This document shows positions 44,153 to 54,174 of a stretch of 64,000 nucleotides of DNA, in pieces. The stretch is from SAR86 cluster bacterium AG-422-E19 (GTDB lineage: Bacteria; Pseudomonadota; Gammaproteobacteria; Magnimaribacterales; AG-339-G14), in assembly GCA_003213595.1 (NCBI GenBank), contig QCMR01000001.1, forward strand, positions 1 to 64,000, written 5' to 3'. A model generated the notes under the pieces. It made no database searches, had not been told where the DNA came from, and saw only the letters and a list, made by a program, of their open reading frames with translations. The translations under genes and the position numbers were made by a program. Within the stretch, counting starts at the first letter, position 1, and every line of letters starts with the position of its first letter.

Positions 44153-45364
44153 ATGCAAAATGCTTTGTCTAGAAAGCTTCCTGTAACCGTGCTTTCAGGT
44201 TTTTTAGGAGCTGGGAAAACAACTGTTTTAAGTCATATCTTAAATAATAGAGAAAATAAAAAAGTTGCTGTCATTGTTAATGACATGAGTGAAATTAATA
44301 TTGATGCTGAAACTATAAAAAATGAAATTTCTCTTAATAGGAGCGAAGAAAAGCTCGTTGAAATGAGTAATGGCTGTATTTGTTGTACTCTCAGAGAAGA
44401 TTTACTTAAAGAAGTAACAAATCTTGCTAATCAGGGTCGTTTTGATTATTTAGTTATCGAGTCTACTGGTATTTCAGAACCTTTACCGGTTGCAGAAACA
44501 TTCACATTTGCTGATGAAAATGGAATTTCTTTATCTGATGTTGCTGATTTAGACACTATGGTAACAGTTGTAGATGCAGTAAATTTTTTAAAAGATTACG
44601 AAGAAGCAAAATATCTTAAAGATAAGGGAGAGTCTCTAGGAGAAGACGACGAAAGGAGTGTAGCGGACTTATTGGTTGATCAAGTAGAATTTGCAGACTT
44701 AATTCTGATAAGTAAAACAGATCTTATTGATGACCAGGCCTTAAAAAGGCTTATCGCCATAATCAAAACTTTAAACACTAAAGCTAAAATTATTCCCATT
44801 ATCAAGGGTGAAGTAGAATTAGATAAGGTGTTAAACACTGGTTTGTTTGACTTTGAGGAGGCTCAAAAAGCTCCTGGTTGGCTTAAGGAAATGCGGGGAG
44901 AACACATTCCTGAAACCGAGGAATATGGTATTGCTAGTTTTAGCTACGAAGCAAGAAGACCTTTCCATCCAGAAAAATTTCTAAACTTTTTACATTCAAC
45001 TCAAAAATTTGGAAAACTTATCAGGTCTAAGGGTTTTTTCTGGCTAGCTACCCGACCTGAATTTGCTGGCCAATGGAGTCAAGCTGGGGGAATTGCTCAT
45101 TATGGCTTTGCCGGTATGTTTTGGAAAGCTGTACCTGAAAAAGATTGGCCTCAAGATGAAGAATATCTTTCCTCTATAAAAGAACAATGGGTTGAGCCAT
45201 TTGGGGACATGCGACAAGAATTAGTTTTTATTGGACAACATCTTGATAAAGAAAAAATGATTAATACTCTTGATCAATGTCTTTTAACGGAAGATGAAGT
45301 TCTCAAAGGTAGAGAATACTGGGAATCACTTAATGATCCATTTCCTGCATGGAATGAAAGTTAA
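44153..45364 (+). CDS. COG0523 (CobW/ZigA-like) metallochaperone GTPase
   Basis: A GTPase of 403 residues. Walker [10 protein letters not shown] at residues 17-25, the metal motif [11 protein letters not shown] near 76 and SKTDLIDDQ as G4 are all present. The C-terminal CobW domain includes [13 protein letters not shown] and [20 protein letters not shown] (in part), the ZigA-type subgroup linked to zinc shortage. No clear Zur box is visible in the 77 bases upstream. It pairs with the DUF1826 gene 12 bases downstream, a combination typical of this family. Confidence 0.9.
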   Translation: MQNALSRKLPVTVLSGFLGAGKTTVLSHILNNRENKKVAVIVNDMSEINIDAETIKNEISLNRSEEKLVEMSNGCICCTLREDLLKEVTNLANQGRFDYLVIESTGISEPLPVAETFTFADENGISLSDVADLDTMVTVVDAVNFLKDYEEAKYLKDKGESLGEDDERSVADLLVDQVEFADLILISKTDLIDDQALKRLIAIIKTLNTKAKIIPIIKGEVELDKVLNTGLFDFEEAQKAPGWLKEMRGEHIPETEEYGIASFSYEARRPFHPEKFLNFLHSTQKFGKLIRSKGFFWLATRPEFAGQWSQAGGIAHYGFAGMFWKAVPEKDWPQDEEYLSSIKEQWVEPFGDMRQELVFIGQHLDKEKMINTLDQCLLTEDEVLKGREYWESLNDPFPAWNES

Positions 45365-45376
45365 AAAAAGAGATTA

Positions 45377-45997
45377 GTGAAAGCGGTTTTTGGTAATAGC
45401 TTCTGTGACTTTGAGAATCTAATCTCAAAGCAAGTTGAAGTTGTGGGAGTCTTACCTGAAAAATTTGAAGAAGTAATTTCATTTGCAGAAAAGGTTGCCA
45501 AGAACAAAAAAAACTTAGAATTAGAATTTTCTTATCCTTTAAATCAGGATAAGGCATTAGAAAGTTTTTTTTTAAAATCTTTAGATATGAATGATGTCGC
45601 TTTAATTACAAATCCTATAGTTGAGGTAAGTAAAATTTTAAGAAAACTTACAAAATGCAAAAAAGTTAACATCAAATTAACATCCTTAAGATCTCCGATG
45701 TGTCCTATCTTTCATGTTGATAATATTCCATGTAGGTTTTTGGTAACTCTTTATGGATCAGGGACAGAGTGGATTCCCCATGATGAAGTTGATTGGAAAA
45801 TTTTTGACGAAAAGGATTCCAACAAAAGTCCTTTAAAAGACAGATATAAAATTAAAAATTTTAAAACAGGCGAATGGTCTTTACTCAAAGGTGGTTCCTG
45901 GCAAGAAAATTTTAATGGAGTAGTACATAGATCTCCTCATAATAATGAAGAGAGACTGCTTCTCTCAATTGACCCCTTATTTTTAGAGACTGATTGA
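45377..45997 (+). CDS. DUF1826 family protein
   Basis: A 206-residue protein. The signature CPIFHVDNIPCRFLVTLYGSG, then TEWIPHDEVD, and a terminal VVHRSPHNNEERLLLSIDP look like a cupin or dioxygenase-like metal site; HVD and VVHRSPH could hold ligands. DUF1826 genes commonly accompany COG0523 GTPases in zinc-responsive loci; function is unknown. The start is GTG 45377 preceded by AGAG. The tRNA on the other strand starts a few bases downstream. Confidence 0.82.
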   Translation: MKAVFGNSFCDFENLISKQVEVVGVLPEKFEEVISFAEKVAKNKKNLELEFSYPLNQDKALESFFLKSLDMNDVALITNPIVEVSKILRKLTKCKKVNIKLTSLRSPMCPIFHVDNIPCRFLVTLYGSGTEWIPHDEVDWKIFDEKDSNKSPLKDRYKIKNFKTGEWSLLKGGSWQENFNGVVHRSPHNNEERLLLSIDPLFLETD

Positions 45998-46004
45998 TAA
46001 ATCT

Positions 46005-46081
<77 letters not shown>

Positions 46082-46108
46082 GAATAATATCTAGCATTCT
46101 GAATGAAT

Positions 46109-47899
46109 TTATTCGTCTAGGAAAGTTTTAAGATGTCCTGATCTTGATGGGTGTCTGAGTTTTCTCAGAGCTTTAGCTTCAATCTGTCTGATTCTCTCTC
46201 TAGTCACGTCAAATTGTTTACCAACCTCTTCTAAAGTATGATCGGTATTCATGCCAATCCCAAATCTCATTCTCAATACTTTTGCTTCTCTGGCCGTTAG
46301 GCTAGATAAAACACCATCTGTTGCATCATGAAGATTATTTTCTGTAGCTGCATCAATTGGAGAATCTTGTAAGGGGTCTTCAATGAAATCACCTAAGGTG
46401 GTGTCGTCTTCATCTCCTATTGGAGTTTCAGTAGAAATAGGTTCTTTAGCGATTTTTAAAACTTTTCTTATTTTTTCCTCTGGCATGTCCATCTTTTCTG
46501 AAAGTTCTTCTGGTGTTGGTTCCTTGCCATGTTCTTGTAACATTTGACGAGAAATTCTGTTCAATTTATTGATAGTCTCAATCATATGAACAGGAATACG
46601 TATCGTTCTCGCTTGGTCTGCAATCGATCTAGTAATAGCTTGTCTAATCCACCAGGTTGCATAGGTTGAAAATTTATATCCCCTTCTGTATTCAAATTTA
46701 TCAACTGCTTTCATTAAACCAATATTTCCTTCTTGAATAAGATCTAAAAATTGCAGGCCTCTATTTGTATATTTTTTTGCAATAGAAATAACAAGTCTTA
46801 AGTTTGCTTCAATCATGTCTTTTTTAGCTCTTCGGATTTTAGTTTCGCCTTTAGTCATTTTTGAGGTAATGTCTTTGAGCTCGCCGACGGTCATTCCAAC
46901 GTTGTCTGTAAGAGACGTTATTCTTTTTTGAATCTTGTTAATATCTGGTTTTGCTTCTTTAAGAAGTTGAGCGTAGTTCTTCTTGGAACGAATGGTACTA
47001 TCAAGAAATTTGGGATTTGTTTGGTTATCTCTAAAAATTTCCAAGAAGTCCTTTCTTGGCATGTTGCAATCTTGCGTGCAAATGTCATAGATTTGTCTTT
47101 CAGAATCCCTAATTGCTTTTGCCAAAGCCCTAGCTGTGAGAGATATTGTTTCAAATCTTTTTGGTGAGAGCTTAAGAAACTTAAATATCTCACCTAATTT
47201 ATCAAGCTCTTTTTGAGCTTTATCATTATCTCTGCCGGAGGCAGCAATGGTTTTTTGTGACTTGTTGTATTGTCTTTTAACAGAAGAAAGTCTTTTAGCA
47301 AGTTCTTCCATATTAATACCCACATCTTCTTCTTCTTCATCATCATCATCTGCTGCAGCTGCAATTTCCTGAGCTGAAGGTGGAAGATCTTCTTCTTCAT
47401 CCATGAAACCTACAACTAAATCTGTGATTCTTTTATCTTCTTTTTTGATTAATTCATATTCCAATAAAACATCTTCAATGATTCCTGGATAGAAGGCACA
47501 GGCATGAAGAAGATCTCTTGCACCTTCTTCAATACGCTTTGCAATTGCGATTTCACCTTCTCTTGTTAACAAGTCAACAGAGCCCATTTCTCTCATGTAG
47601 AGCCTTACAGGATCGGTAGTTCTCCCAACTTCGGACTCAATGGTACCCATTTCGTTTTCGGTTGGTGGTTCAGGAGTATCTTGGTTTGCAGGAGAAAAAT
47701 TAGAACCTTCTTCTGGAGCCTCTTCTAGAACTTGAAGGCCTAAATCGTTTATTATCTGGATAACTTCATCCAGTTGATCTGGATCAGAAACTTCATCGGG
47801 TAAGTAGTCGTTTATGTCAGCAAAGGTGATGTAGCCCTGTTCTCTGCCTTTTTCAATGAGCTCTCTCAGCCCACTATTCTCTAAATCGTCGTCAATCAT
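46109..47899 (-). CDS. rpoD: RNA polymerase primary sigma factor RpoD (sigma-70)
   Basis: The housekeeping sigma factor, 596 residues. Region 1.1 begins [20 protein letters not shown]; an acidic non-conserved region ([11 protein letters not shown]) follows; region 2 contains [34 protein letters not shown] (in part) and [20 protein letters not shown]; region 4 ends with [20 protein letters not shown]. The gammaproteobacterial arrangement, with the tRNA downstream and dnaG upstream in the same direction, is kept. Confidence 0.97.
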   Translation of the reverse strand: MIDDDLENSGLRELIEKGREQGYITFADINDYLPDEVSDPDQLDEVIQIINDLGLQVLEEAPEEGSNFSPANQDTPEPPTENEMGTIESEVGRTTDPVRLYMREMGSVDLLTREGEIAIAKRIEEGARDLLHACAFYPGIIEDVLLEYELIKKEDKRITDLVVGFMDEEEDLPPSAQEIAAAADDDDEEEEDVGINMEELAKRLSSVKRQYNKSQKTIAASGRDNDKAQKELDKLGEIFKFLKLSPKRFETISLTARALAKAIRDSERQIYDICTQDCNMPRKDFLEIFRDNQTNPKFLDSTIRSKKNYAQLLKEAKPDINKIQKRITSLTDNVGMTVGELKDITSKMTKGETKIRRAKKDMIEANLRLVISIAKKYTNRGLQFLDLIQEGNIGLMKAVDKFEYRRGYKFSTYATWWIRQAITRSIADQARTIRIPVHMIETINKLNRISRQMLQEHGKEPTPEELSEKMDMPEEKIRKVLKIAKEPISTETPIGDEDDTTLGDFIEDPLQDSPIDAATENNLHDATDGVLSSLTAREAKVLRMRFGIGMNTDHTLEEVGKQFDVTRERIRQIEAKALRKLRHPSRSGHLKTFLDE

Positions 47900-47957
47900 A
47901 TTTTGGGAATTTGATTATATATAAGTTTGAAAGTCTTAACTATTAAATTTTTAGCAA

Positions 47958-49706
47958 TTAGAGCTTTTTAAATAAGGATAGTTCGTCCTCTGTAAGTTGT
48001 TCAAATTTAGAAGTAAGAAGTTTTTTTAGCTCTATTTTTTCTTTGGAATCCAACTCATTTTTTTCATACTTTATCTTTAATTTTTCCAAAAGATTATCCC
48101 CTTGATTTCTTTCAATGTAATCAACTGCCTGTTTGATGAACTCCAAACCCTCATCAGGACCGATGAGGTTTTGATCGTTTGAAAGATCAATCAAAATGTT
48201 TTTTTGCTCAGGAAACTCTTGGATAATCATAGGAAAAGATAAATCTGATTTAGCTCTTAAAAAAGAAATTAAGGAACTAATTAAGAATTCATTGTTATCT
48301 ATAAAATAATCTAGGTATTCAGATTTAGCTAAATCTGGATTATGAATAATGCATTTTAGTAAGCTCTTAGTTACCTTACTAAGATCCATTTCCATGTCCT
48401 TTGTTTGAGAATGTTTTTTAGCTTCTGGTTTTGTTGGTGAAACCTCAATGAGATCAATATCCATTTTTTTTGAAAACTCTTTGATCAGAATAGTTTTAAA
48501 GTTGCCTTCTTGCATGGGCTTTACTAAAGAAACAAACTCTTTGGATGCTGCAGCCTTACCTTCTAAAGAGCTGTCATGTTTTTCTAGAATGCTTTCAAAT
48601 AAATAGTCGGAAAGATTTGTTGCGTCGTTAATTAGCTTAGGTAATTCGTCTTTTCCTTTTTCTAACAGCAGACTTGCTGGATCATGATCATCTGGTAAGA
48701 ATAAAAACTTAACTCTTTTGCCATCTTTCACAACCGGAATAGCTATTTCGAGTGCTAATTTTGAGGCATTTCTGCCTGCCTTATCTCCATCAAAACAAAA
48801 TATAACTTCATCTGTCTTTTGAAAAAGTGTTTCTAAATGAAATTTATTAGTCGCTATTCCCAATGTTGCAACGGCAATGGGTAAATCAAAACTAAAACAA
48901 GCCAAAACATCCATATAACCTTCCACTACTAGGATCTGACTTGGTCTTGAGCTTCTTGCTAAAACATTTGGAAGTCCATATAGTTCTCTGCTTTTTTTGA
49001 AAACTTCTGATTCTGGAGTATTGAGGTATTTGGGTTGATCTTGATCATCTAAGACTCTGCCTCCAAATCCAACAATTTTGTTTCTTCTTGAGACAATAGG
49101 AAAAATCAATCTGTTTCTGAAAACATCATACTTTCTTTCATTTTTTGCAACTTTAAAAAGTTTAGAAGATTCCTTGGCTTCAATCTTTTTGGATTCAAAA
49201 TGTTTTACAAGATTATCCCAACCTTCCAAACTTAAACCCAATTCAAATTCCTTTGAGATTTTTTCTGAAATTCCTCTTTCCTTCAAATAAGATCTTATGT
49301 GTTCTCCTTCCTTTGGCTTAAGAAGATTATTCTTATAAAAGTTTTTAGCCTCATCATTAAAACGAAATAATTCATCAAATTTTTCCCTATCGTAGTTTGA
49401 TTTTGTCCTTGGAATTTCCAAACCAAGGTTTTTTGCTAAAATTTCCACAGCTCCAACAAAATCTTTTGACTGATAATTCATCAAAAAACCAATAGCATTT
49501 CCTGAAGCTCTACATTTAAAACAATAATAAAACTGCTTTTGATCACTCACGCTAAATGATGGGTTGCTTCCATCATCACAAAAAGGACACTGTGCCCAAT
49601 GATCTTTGCCTTTTCTTTTTAAAGGAACATAAGAATCAACTAAAGAGACAATATCTGAATCCTCTAGAACTTTTTGAATAAAATCTTCAGGAATAAAATC
49701 AGACAT
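47958..49706 (-). CDS. dnaG: DNA primase DnaG
   Basis: Makes RNA primers for replication, 582 residues. The N-terminal zinc domain reads CPFCDDGSNPSFSV then YYCFKC: the usual His of the CHC2 motif (CPFH) is a Cys, giving a four-cysteine site. The TOPRIM domain shows LVVEGYMDVLACF near 255 and FCFDGDKAGRNA near 305. The C-terminal helicase-binding domain is present. It overlaps ruvX by 8 bases and precedes rpoD, a macromolecular synthesis operon without rpsU here. Confidence 0.95.
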   Translation of the reverse strand: MSDFIPEDFIQKVLEDSDIVSLVDSYVPLKRKGKDHWAQCPFCDDGSNPSFSVSDQKQFYYCFKCRASGNAIGFLMNYQSKDFVGAVEILAKNLGLEIPRTKSNYDREKFDELFRFNDEAKNFYKNNLLKPKEGEHIRSYLKERGISEKISKEFELGLSLEGWDNLVKHFESKKIEAKESSKLFKVAKNERKYDVFRNRLIFPIVSRRNKIVGFGGRVLDDQDQPKYLNTPESEVFKKSRELYGLPNVLARSSRPSQILVVEGYMDVLACFSFDLPIAVATLGIATNKFHLETLFQKTDEVIFCFDGDKAGRNASKLALEIAIPVVKDGKRVKFLFLPDDHDPASLLLEKGKDELPKLINDATNLSDYLFESILEKHDSSLEGKAAASKEFVSLVKPMQEGNFKTILIKEFSKKMDIDLIEVSPTKPEAKKHSQTKDMEMDLSKVTKSLLKCIIHNPDLAKSEYLDYFIDNNEFLISSLISFLRAKSDLSFPMIIQEFPEQKNILIDLSNDQNLIGPDEGLEFIKQAVDYIERNQGDNLLEKLKIKYEKNELDSKEKIELKKLLTSKFEQLTEDELSLFKKL

Positions 49707-50121
49707 TTTTACTTTTTTCTCTTAACCAAGATTCCAAAATTACCTGAGCAGCTAAAGCATCAATTCCAGGATTAGGTTGTATCTTATTTTTTTTAATTAT
49801 TTCCTTTTGCTCCTTTGCCTCAAAAGAAGACAATCTCTCATCATGAAGTTTACATTCTATGTTTAAAGATTTTTCAATTTTTTCCTTAAAACCTCTAACC
49901 TCTTTAGACATTTTACTTTCTGTATCGTCCATATTTATTGGGAGGCCTAAAATAATTAATTTTACTTCCCACTCGTTTACTAAATCTTGTATTTCTTGAA
50001 AGAGTTTTTTTTGTTTTTTATAAATAATTGTTCCTTGGGTTGAGGAAGTAAGTGTAATGTCATTACCGATGGCATAACCGATATATTTTTGCCCATAATC
50101 TATACCTAAGATGTTTGCCAT
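49699..50121 (-). CDS. ruvX: Holliday junction resolvase-like RuvX (YqgF)
   Basis: RNase H-fold nuclease, 140 residues, proposed to act in pre-16S rRNA 5' end processing or recombination. LGIDYGQKYIGYAIG is the first Asp strand, IILGLPINMDD the second motif, HDERLSSFEA near 93 and GIDALAAQVILESWL the third Asp region. It is positioned between gshB and dnaG, overlapping gshB by one base; gshB-ruvX proximity is conserved. Confidence 0.92.
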   Translation of the reverse strand: MANILGIDYGQKYIGYAIGNDITLTSSTQGTIIYKKQKKLFQEIQDLVNEWEVKLIILGLPINMDDTESKMSKEVRGFKEKIEKSLNIECKLHDERLSSFEAKEQKEIIKKNKIQPNPGIDALAAQVILESWLREKSKNV

Positions 50122-51056
50122 TAAAAAGCTTTTTCTATCTGCTCAATTAAGTCCTTGGCGAGGTTTATGCCTTGTTGATCATACAATTCTCTAAAACAAG
50201 TAGGACTCGTAATGTTTATTTCTGTCAGAAAAGATCCCAATATGTCTATGCCTGCAACCAAAATGCCTTTTTCGATTAATTTAGGTTTTATGGCATTTAC
50301 AATCTCAAGATCTCTATCGTTCAATTCTCTAACTTCTGCCTTTCCTCCAGCAGCAAGATTTCCACGAAAATCATCTCCTTGAGGAATCCTGGTCACAGAA
50401 AAACCACAATCTTTGCCTGAAATTAGAATGACTCTTTTATCTCCTTCAAATACTTCAGGAATGAATTTTTGTATCATCATTTTTTCTTTTTTTTGATCAA
50501 TCAAGTCAAGGGTTTCAAGAAGATCTGAGTCTTCATGATGAAGTCTTTTAATGCCTTCCCCGCCCATCAAACCTAAAGGTTTAATAACTACTTCTGAATT
50601 TTTATGAATAAAATCTTTAATAATCTCTTTTGAAGAAGAAACTATGGTATGAGTAATTAAAGAGGGATAATCAAGAATTGCCAATTTTTCATTGTTATCT
50701 CTAAGTGCTTTTGGATGATTAAATACTTTGACTCCCAATTTTGTGGCAGCTTCCAAAATATAAGTATTATTTATGAAGTCCATATCGAAAGGAGGATCTT
50801 GTCTCATCAATATTGCATCAAAGAAATCTAAAGACGAGATGGTATTTTCCCCTTTTTCATACCAGCTAGATTCTTCATATTTAACTGAAATAGGAGAAAA
50901 TTCTGCACAAGGTTTGTCAGCATTAAAAAAAAGACAATCTGGCTCTATGTAAAAAATTTCATGCCCTTTTTCTTGAGCCTCAACCATCATAGCTAAAGTA
51001 GAGTCTTTTTTATAAGAAATCTGAGAGATGGGATCCATTACAAAAGCTAGTTTCAT
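50121..51056 (-). CDS. gshB: Glutathione synthetase
   Basis: ATP-grasp ligase that joins gamma-glutamylcysteine and glycine. MKLAFVMDPISQISYKKDST is the standard start; MRQDPPFDMDFINNTYILE, VVIKPLGLMGGEGI, and LAAGGKAEVRELNDRD follow, and INITSPTCFRELYDQQGIN closes it. Length 311 is normal. It is downstream of rsmE with a 1-base gap. Glutathione would also supply peroxidase partners. Confidence 0.96.
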   Translation of the reverse strand: MKLAFVMDPISQISYKKDSTLAMMVEAQEKGHEIFYIEPDCLFFNADKPCAEFSPISVKYEESSWYEKGENTISSLDFFDAILMRQDPPFDMDFINNTYILEAATKLGVKVFNHPKALRDNNEKLAILDYPSLITHTIVSSSKEIIKDFIHKNSEVVIKPLGLMGGEGIKRLHHEDSDLLETLDLIDQKKEKMMIQKFIPEVFEGDKRVILISGKDCGFSVTRIPQGDDFRGNLAAGGKAEVRELNDRDLEIVNAIKPKLIEKGILVAGIDILGSFLTEINITSPTCFRELYDQQGINLAKDLIEQIEKAF

Positions 51057-51057
51057 T

Positions 51058-51759
51058 CTATTTATTTAAAATTTTTAACATTGACAATAATACAGTAGGT
51101 ACTGTTTCTGTTTTGATGACTAACTCTCCAAGAGAGATGCCTTCTAAACCATTGGATTTCATTTTATCAATTTCCTTAGGAGAAAAGCCTCCTTCTGGGC
51201 CTATAGAAAAGTAAATTTCATCCAATTTCGACAAGGATTCAATTTTTTTATTCTCTCCTAGATTTAGATAAAACTTATTCTCCGATGGTATTTCCATTTG
51301 CCATTCATCTAAGGTCTTATATCCAATTTGTGGCATCCAATTGTTTCCAGATTGTTCACAGGCTCCCGTTACAACTTTTTTCCATCTTTCTATTTTTTTT
51401 TCTGAGGGTTTTTTTAAAAACTTTGATCTTTCAGATGATAAGCAATCAACTCGATGAACTCCCAATTGAGTCACTTCATTTAAAATTTTTTCAAAATTTT
51501 TTATTTCAGAAATGCCTAAAGAGATTTTTGGGATGATTTTTTCTTGAATCTTTGTCTCACTGGTTGAGAAAATTTCACAGGTTTTTTTGTTAATGAGGGA
51601 AATAGCTGCTTCAAGGAATTGTCCTTTAGAATTAAATACTTCTATCTTGTCTCCTTCTCTTTTTTTTATAACTAGAAGGTGGTGAAAACTGTCTTTATCT
51701 AGTATGTAAGTTTTGTTTTTTGTAAGTTCCTGATCGAGAAAAATTCGTGGTATTCTCAT
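51058..51759 (-). CDS. rsmE: 16S rRNA (uracil1498-N3)-methyltransferase RsmE
   Basis: SPOUT methyltransferase acting on 16S U1498. MRIPRIFLDQELT with HHLLVIKKREGDKIEVFN forms the PUA-like N-domain, and the SAM knot is visible in YFSIGPEGGFSPKEID, ISLGELVIKTETVPTVLLSML. Length 233 is normal. It is first of rsmE-gshB-ruvX-dnaG-rpoD on the minus strand and divergent from the phosphatase gene. Confidence 0.94.
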   Translation of the reverse strand: MRIPRIFLDQELTKNKTYILDKDSFHHLLVIKKREGDKIEVFNSKGQFLEAAISLINKKTCEIFSTSETKIQEKIIPKISLGISEIKNFEKILNEVTQLGVHRVDCLSSERSKFLKKPSEKKIERWKKVVTGACEQSGNNWMPQIGYKTLDEWQMEIPSENKFYLNLGENKKIESLSKLDEIYFSIGPEGGFSPKEIDKMKSNGLEGISLGELVIKTETVPTVLLSMLKILNK

Positions 51760-51800
51760 ACTTTTATCTTACTGCATATATTTAGCTTGTTTTTATTTAA

Positions 51801-52355
51801 ATGAAAATTTTTCTGATTAGACATGGTGAAGCTTCCCAATCTTGGGACCAATCAGCGGATCCAGGATTAAGCGAACTTGGCAAAGAACAAGCTCTGGAGT
51901 GTTTTAATACTCTCTATGAAAATGAAGATCTCAATCAATTTAATTTAATCTCCAGTCCACTTAAAAGAGCTCAAGAAACTAGTTTGCATTTCAAAAAAAA
52001 CTTAGATAAGCAACTGTCCTTGAATGAGGCCTTCAGAGAAATTCCATCTCCAGGTATATCTTTATTAGAGCGTAAAAATTGGTTACAAGAAGTTTTCAAA
52101 AAAAATATTAACGAATTGGAAAAGCCTCAACAAATTTGGCAATCAAAAATTCTTTCTACTTTAAAAAGTTTTACCGAACCAACAATCATATTCTCTCACT
52201 TCATGGTTATAAATATTGTTGTAAGTACTTTAAAAAATGATCCCAGAGTGGTTTCTTTTTATCCTGACAACTGCTCGATTACTGAAATAGAGAATAAAGA
52301 AGGCAAACTAAATTTAATATCTATAGGAAATGAATTACAAACCCACGTAAATTAA
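51801..52355 (+). CDS. Histidine phosphatase family protein, SixA-like
   Basis: A 184-residue phosphatase of the phosphoglycerate mutase superfamily. The RHG motif MKIFLIRHGEASQSW is at the N-terminus, DPGLSELGKEQA and SSPLKRAQETS follow, and TIIFSHFMVINIVV supplies the second catalytic His. The pattern fits SixA/phosphohistidine or general phosphatases. It overlaps fis by one base (TAATG), taking the place usually held by dusB. Confidence 0.85.
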   Translation: MKIFLIRHGEASQSWDQSADPGLSELGKEQALECFNTLYENEDLNQFNLISSPLKRAQETSLHFKKNLDKQLSLNEAFREIPSPGISLLERKNWLQEVFKKNINELEKPQQIWQSKILSTLKSFTEPTIIFSHFMVINIVVSTLKNDPRVVSFYPDNCSITEIENKEGKLNLISIGNELQTHVN

Positions 52356-52618
52356 TGAGAAGTAAAGATCAAAATAAAGAAGATAGAAAGTCGTTAAAAT
52401 ATCAAGTTGGATTATCCTTGAGAAGATACTTCAAAGAATTGGATGGAAATAAAGCCACTAATGTTTTTGAAATGGTCATAAAAGAGGTGGAAAAACCAAT
52501 GCTTGAAGAAGTGATGAAATTTTGTAACGGCAATAAATCCCAAGCCAGCAAAATATTAGGTATAAATAGAGTCACACTTAGAACAAAACTAAAACAATAC
52601 AATATAAAAAATGGCTAA
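52355..52618 (+). CDS. fis: DNA-binding protein Fis
   Basis: Nucleoid-associated factor of 87 residues. The C-terminal helix-turn-helix CNGNKSQASKILGINRVTLRTKLKQYNI is the Fis/NtrC-type recognition unit. The N-terminal half is shortened but keeps the dimer helices. Its ATG overlaps the phosphatase stop, and its end overlaps purH by 8 bases, so fis is embedded in an operon. In many gammaproteobacteria fis follows dusB; dusB is absent here. Confidence 0.93.
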   Translation: MRSKDQNKEDRKSLKYQVGLSLRRYFKELDGNKATNVFEMVIKEVEKPMLEEVMKFCNGNKSQASKILGINRVTLRTKLKQYNIKNG

Positions 52619-54173
52619 AAATCGCAAAATCAAAATCAAACGAGCTCTTGTCAGTGTTTCTAACAAAACCGGCATTGTAGATTTTGCAAAAAAACTCCAT
52701 AACTTGAATATAGAAATCATATCGACAGGAGGAACAGAAAAATTATTGAGAAAAAATAAAATTCCAGTAGTTCCTGCTGAAAAATTTTCAGGTTCTCCTG
52801 AAATGATGGGTGGCAGAGTAAAAACATTGGTCCCACAAATTCATGGCGGGATTCTTTCTCGCCGAAAAGAAGATAGAGACGAAACAAAAAAACACGGTAT
52901 CAAAGAAATTGATCTAGTTGTGGTGAATCTCTACCCGTTCGAAGAAACAATAAAAAAACCTAACATTGAATTGGATGAAGCAATTGAAAATATTGATATT
53001 GGAGGTCCAACAATGTTGAGATCAGCCGCTAAAAATTTTTTCCATGTCGCTGTAATTTCGTCTCCAAATCTTTATGATTCATTTATCGCTGACTTAAAGA
53101 GTGAAAGTGGCAAGTGTTCATATGAAACTCGAAGAAAATTGTCTTTGAAAGCTTTTGAACATGTAGCAAATTATGACATTGCAATAGCAAACTTTTTATC
53201 AACTTATGATGATGAGGCTCCAGAAAACTTTTTCAGCAGTCATAAGCTTAAACAAGTATTACGGTATGGAGAAAATCCTCATCAGGAAGCAAATTTTTAT
53301 ATAAATTCTGGGTCTGTAGGAGCAGGCATCACTTCAGCAGAGCAAGTTCAAGGAAAAGAACTTTCTTACAATAATATTGCAGATACCGATGCAGCCATTG
53401 AATGCGTTTCAAATTTTAAAAAACCCTCTTGTGTCATTGTCAAGCATGCAAATCCTTGTGGTGTGGCTTCAGGGAAGACATTGTTAGAAGCCTATGAGAA
53501 AGCTTTTTCTTGTGATGAAACCTCTGCATTTGGCGGCATTATTGCTCTCAATAAAGCACTTGATAAATTTACTGCGAAAAAAATTATCGATAATCAATTT
53601 GTTGAAGTTATAGCTGCACCAGCCATTAATCCTGCTGCAAAAAAAATAATAGCTAGAAAGAAAAATGTACGTCTTTTATTAGTTAAAGATTTATTTCAAA
53701 AACCAATCGGATTTAAAACCCTAACTATGAACCAAGGTATTCTGGTCCAAAATGTTGATGACGGTGCGGTATCAAAAAAAGATCTCAAAGTAGTAACTAA
53801 GAAAAAACCAACTTCCAAACAAGTCAATGATGCTTTATTTGCTTGGCGTGTAGGAAAATATGTCAAATCCAATGCAATTGTTTATGCGAAAAATAATATG
53901 ACTCTTGGTATAGGAGCGGGTCAAATGAGTAGAATCGATAGTGCTGAAATTGCCGTCAGTAAAGCCAAAAAAGCAGGTTTTAATCTTAAAGGAGCAACTA
54001 TGGCTTCGGATGCATTTTTTCCATTTAGAGATAGCATTGATGAAGCTGCAAAGAATGGAATCCAATGTGTGATTCAACCTGGTGGATCGATAAGAGATAA
54101 AGAAGTTATTGCTGCAGCTAATGAAGCTAATATGATCATGTTTTTCACCAGCATGCGTCACTTCAGACATTGA
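52611..54173 (+). CDS. purH: Bifunctional AICAR formyltransferase / IMP cyclohydrolase
   Basis: Catalyses the last two steps of IMP synthesis. The IMPCH domain starts RALVSVSNKTGIVDFAKKL and contains STGGTEKLLR, GGRVKTLVPQIHGGIL and DLVVVNLYPF. The AICARFT domain has KQVLRYGENPHQEANFY, VKHANPCGVASG, ETSAFGGIIALN and IGAGQMSRIDS, ending SMRHFRH. The 520-residue length is standard. It sits between fis and purD, a conserved order. Confidence 0.97.
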   Translation: MAKNRKIKIKRALVSVSNKTGIVDFAKKLHNLNIEIISTGGTEKLLRKNKIPVVPAEKFSGSPEMMGGRVKTLVPQIHGGILSRRKEDRDETKKHGIKEIDLVVVNLYPFEETIKKPNIELDEAIENIDIGGPTMLRSAAKNFFHVAVISSPNLYDSFIADLKSESGKCSYETRRKLSLKAFEHVANYDIAIANFLSTYDDEAPENFFSSHKLKQVLRYGENPHQEANFYINSGSVGAGITSAEQVQGKELSYNNIADTDAAIECVSNFKKPSCVIVKHANPCGVASGKTLLEAYEKAFSCDETSAFGGIIALNKALDKFTAKKIIDNQFVEVIAAPAINPAAKKIIARKKNVRLLLVKDLFQKPIGFKTLTMNQGILVQNVDDGAVSKKDLKVVTKKKPTSKQVNDALFAWRVGKYVKSNAIVYAKNNMTLGIGAGQMSRIDSAEIAVSKAKKAGFNLKGATMASDAFFPFRDSIDEAAKNGIQCVIQPGGSIRDKEVIAAANEANMIMFFTSMRHFRH

Positions 54174-54174
54174 T

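Noticed and set aside
47194-47400. Lys/Met-rich 68-residue ORF
   Set aside because: Out-of-frame reading of the acidic repeat in rpoD.
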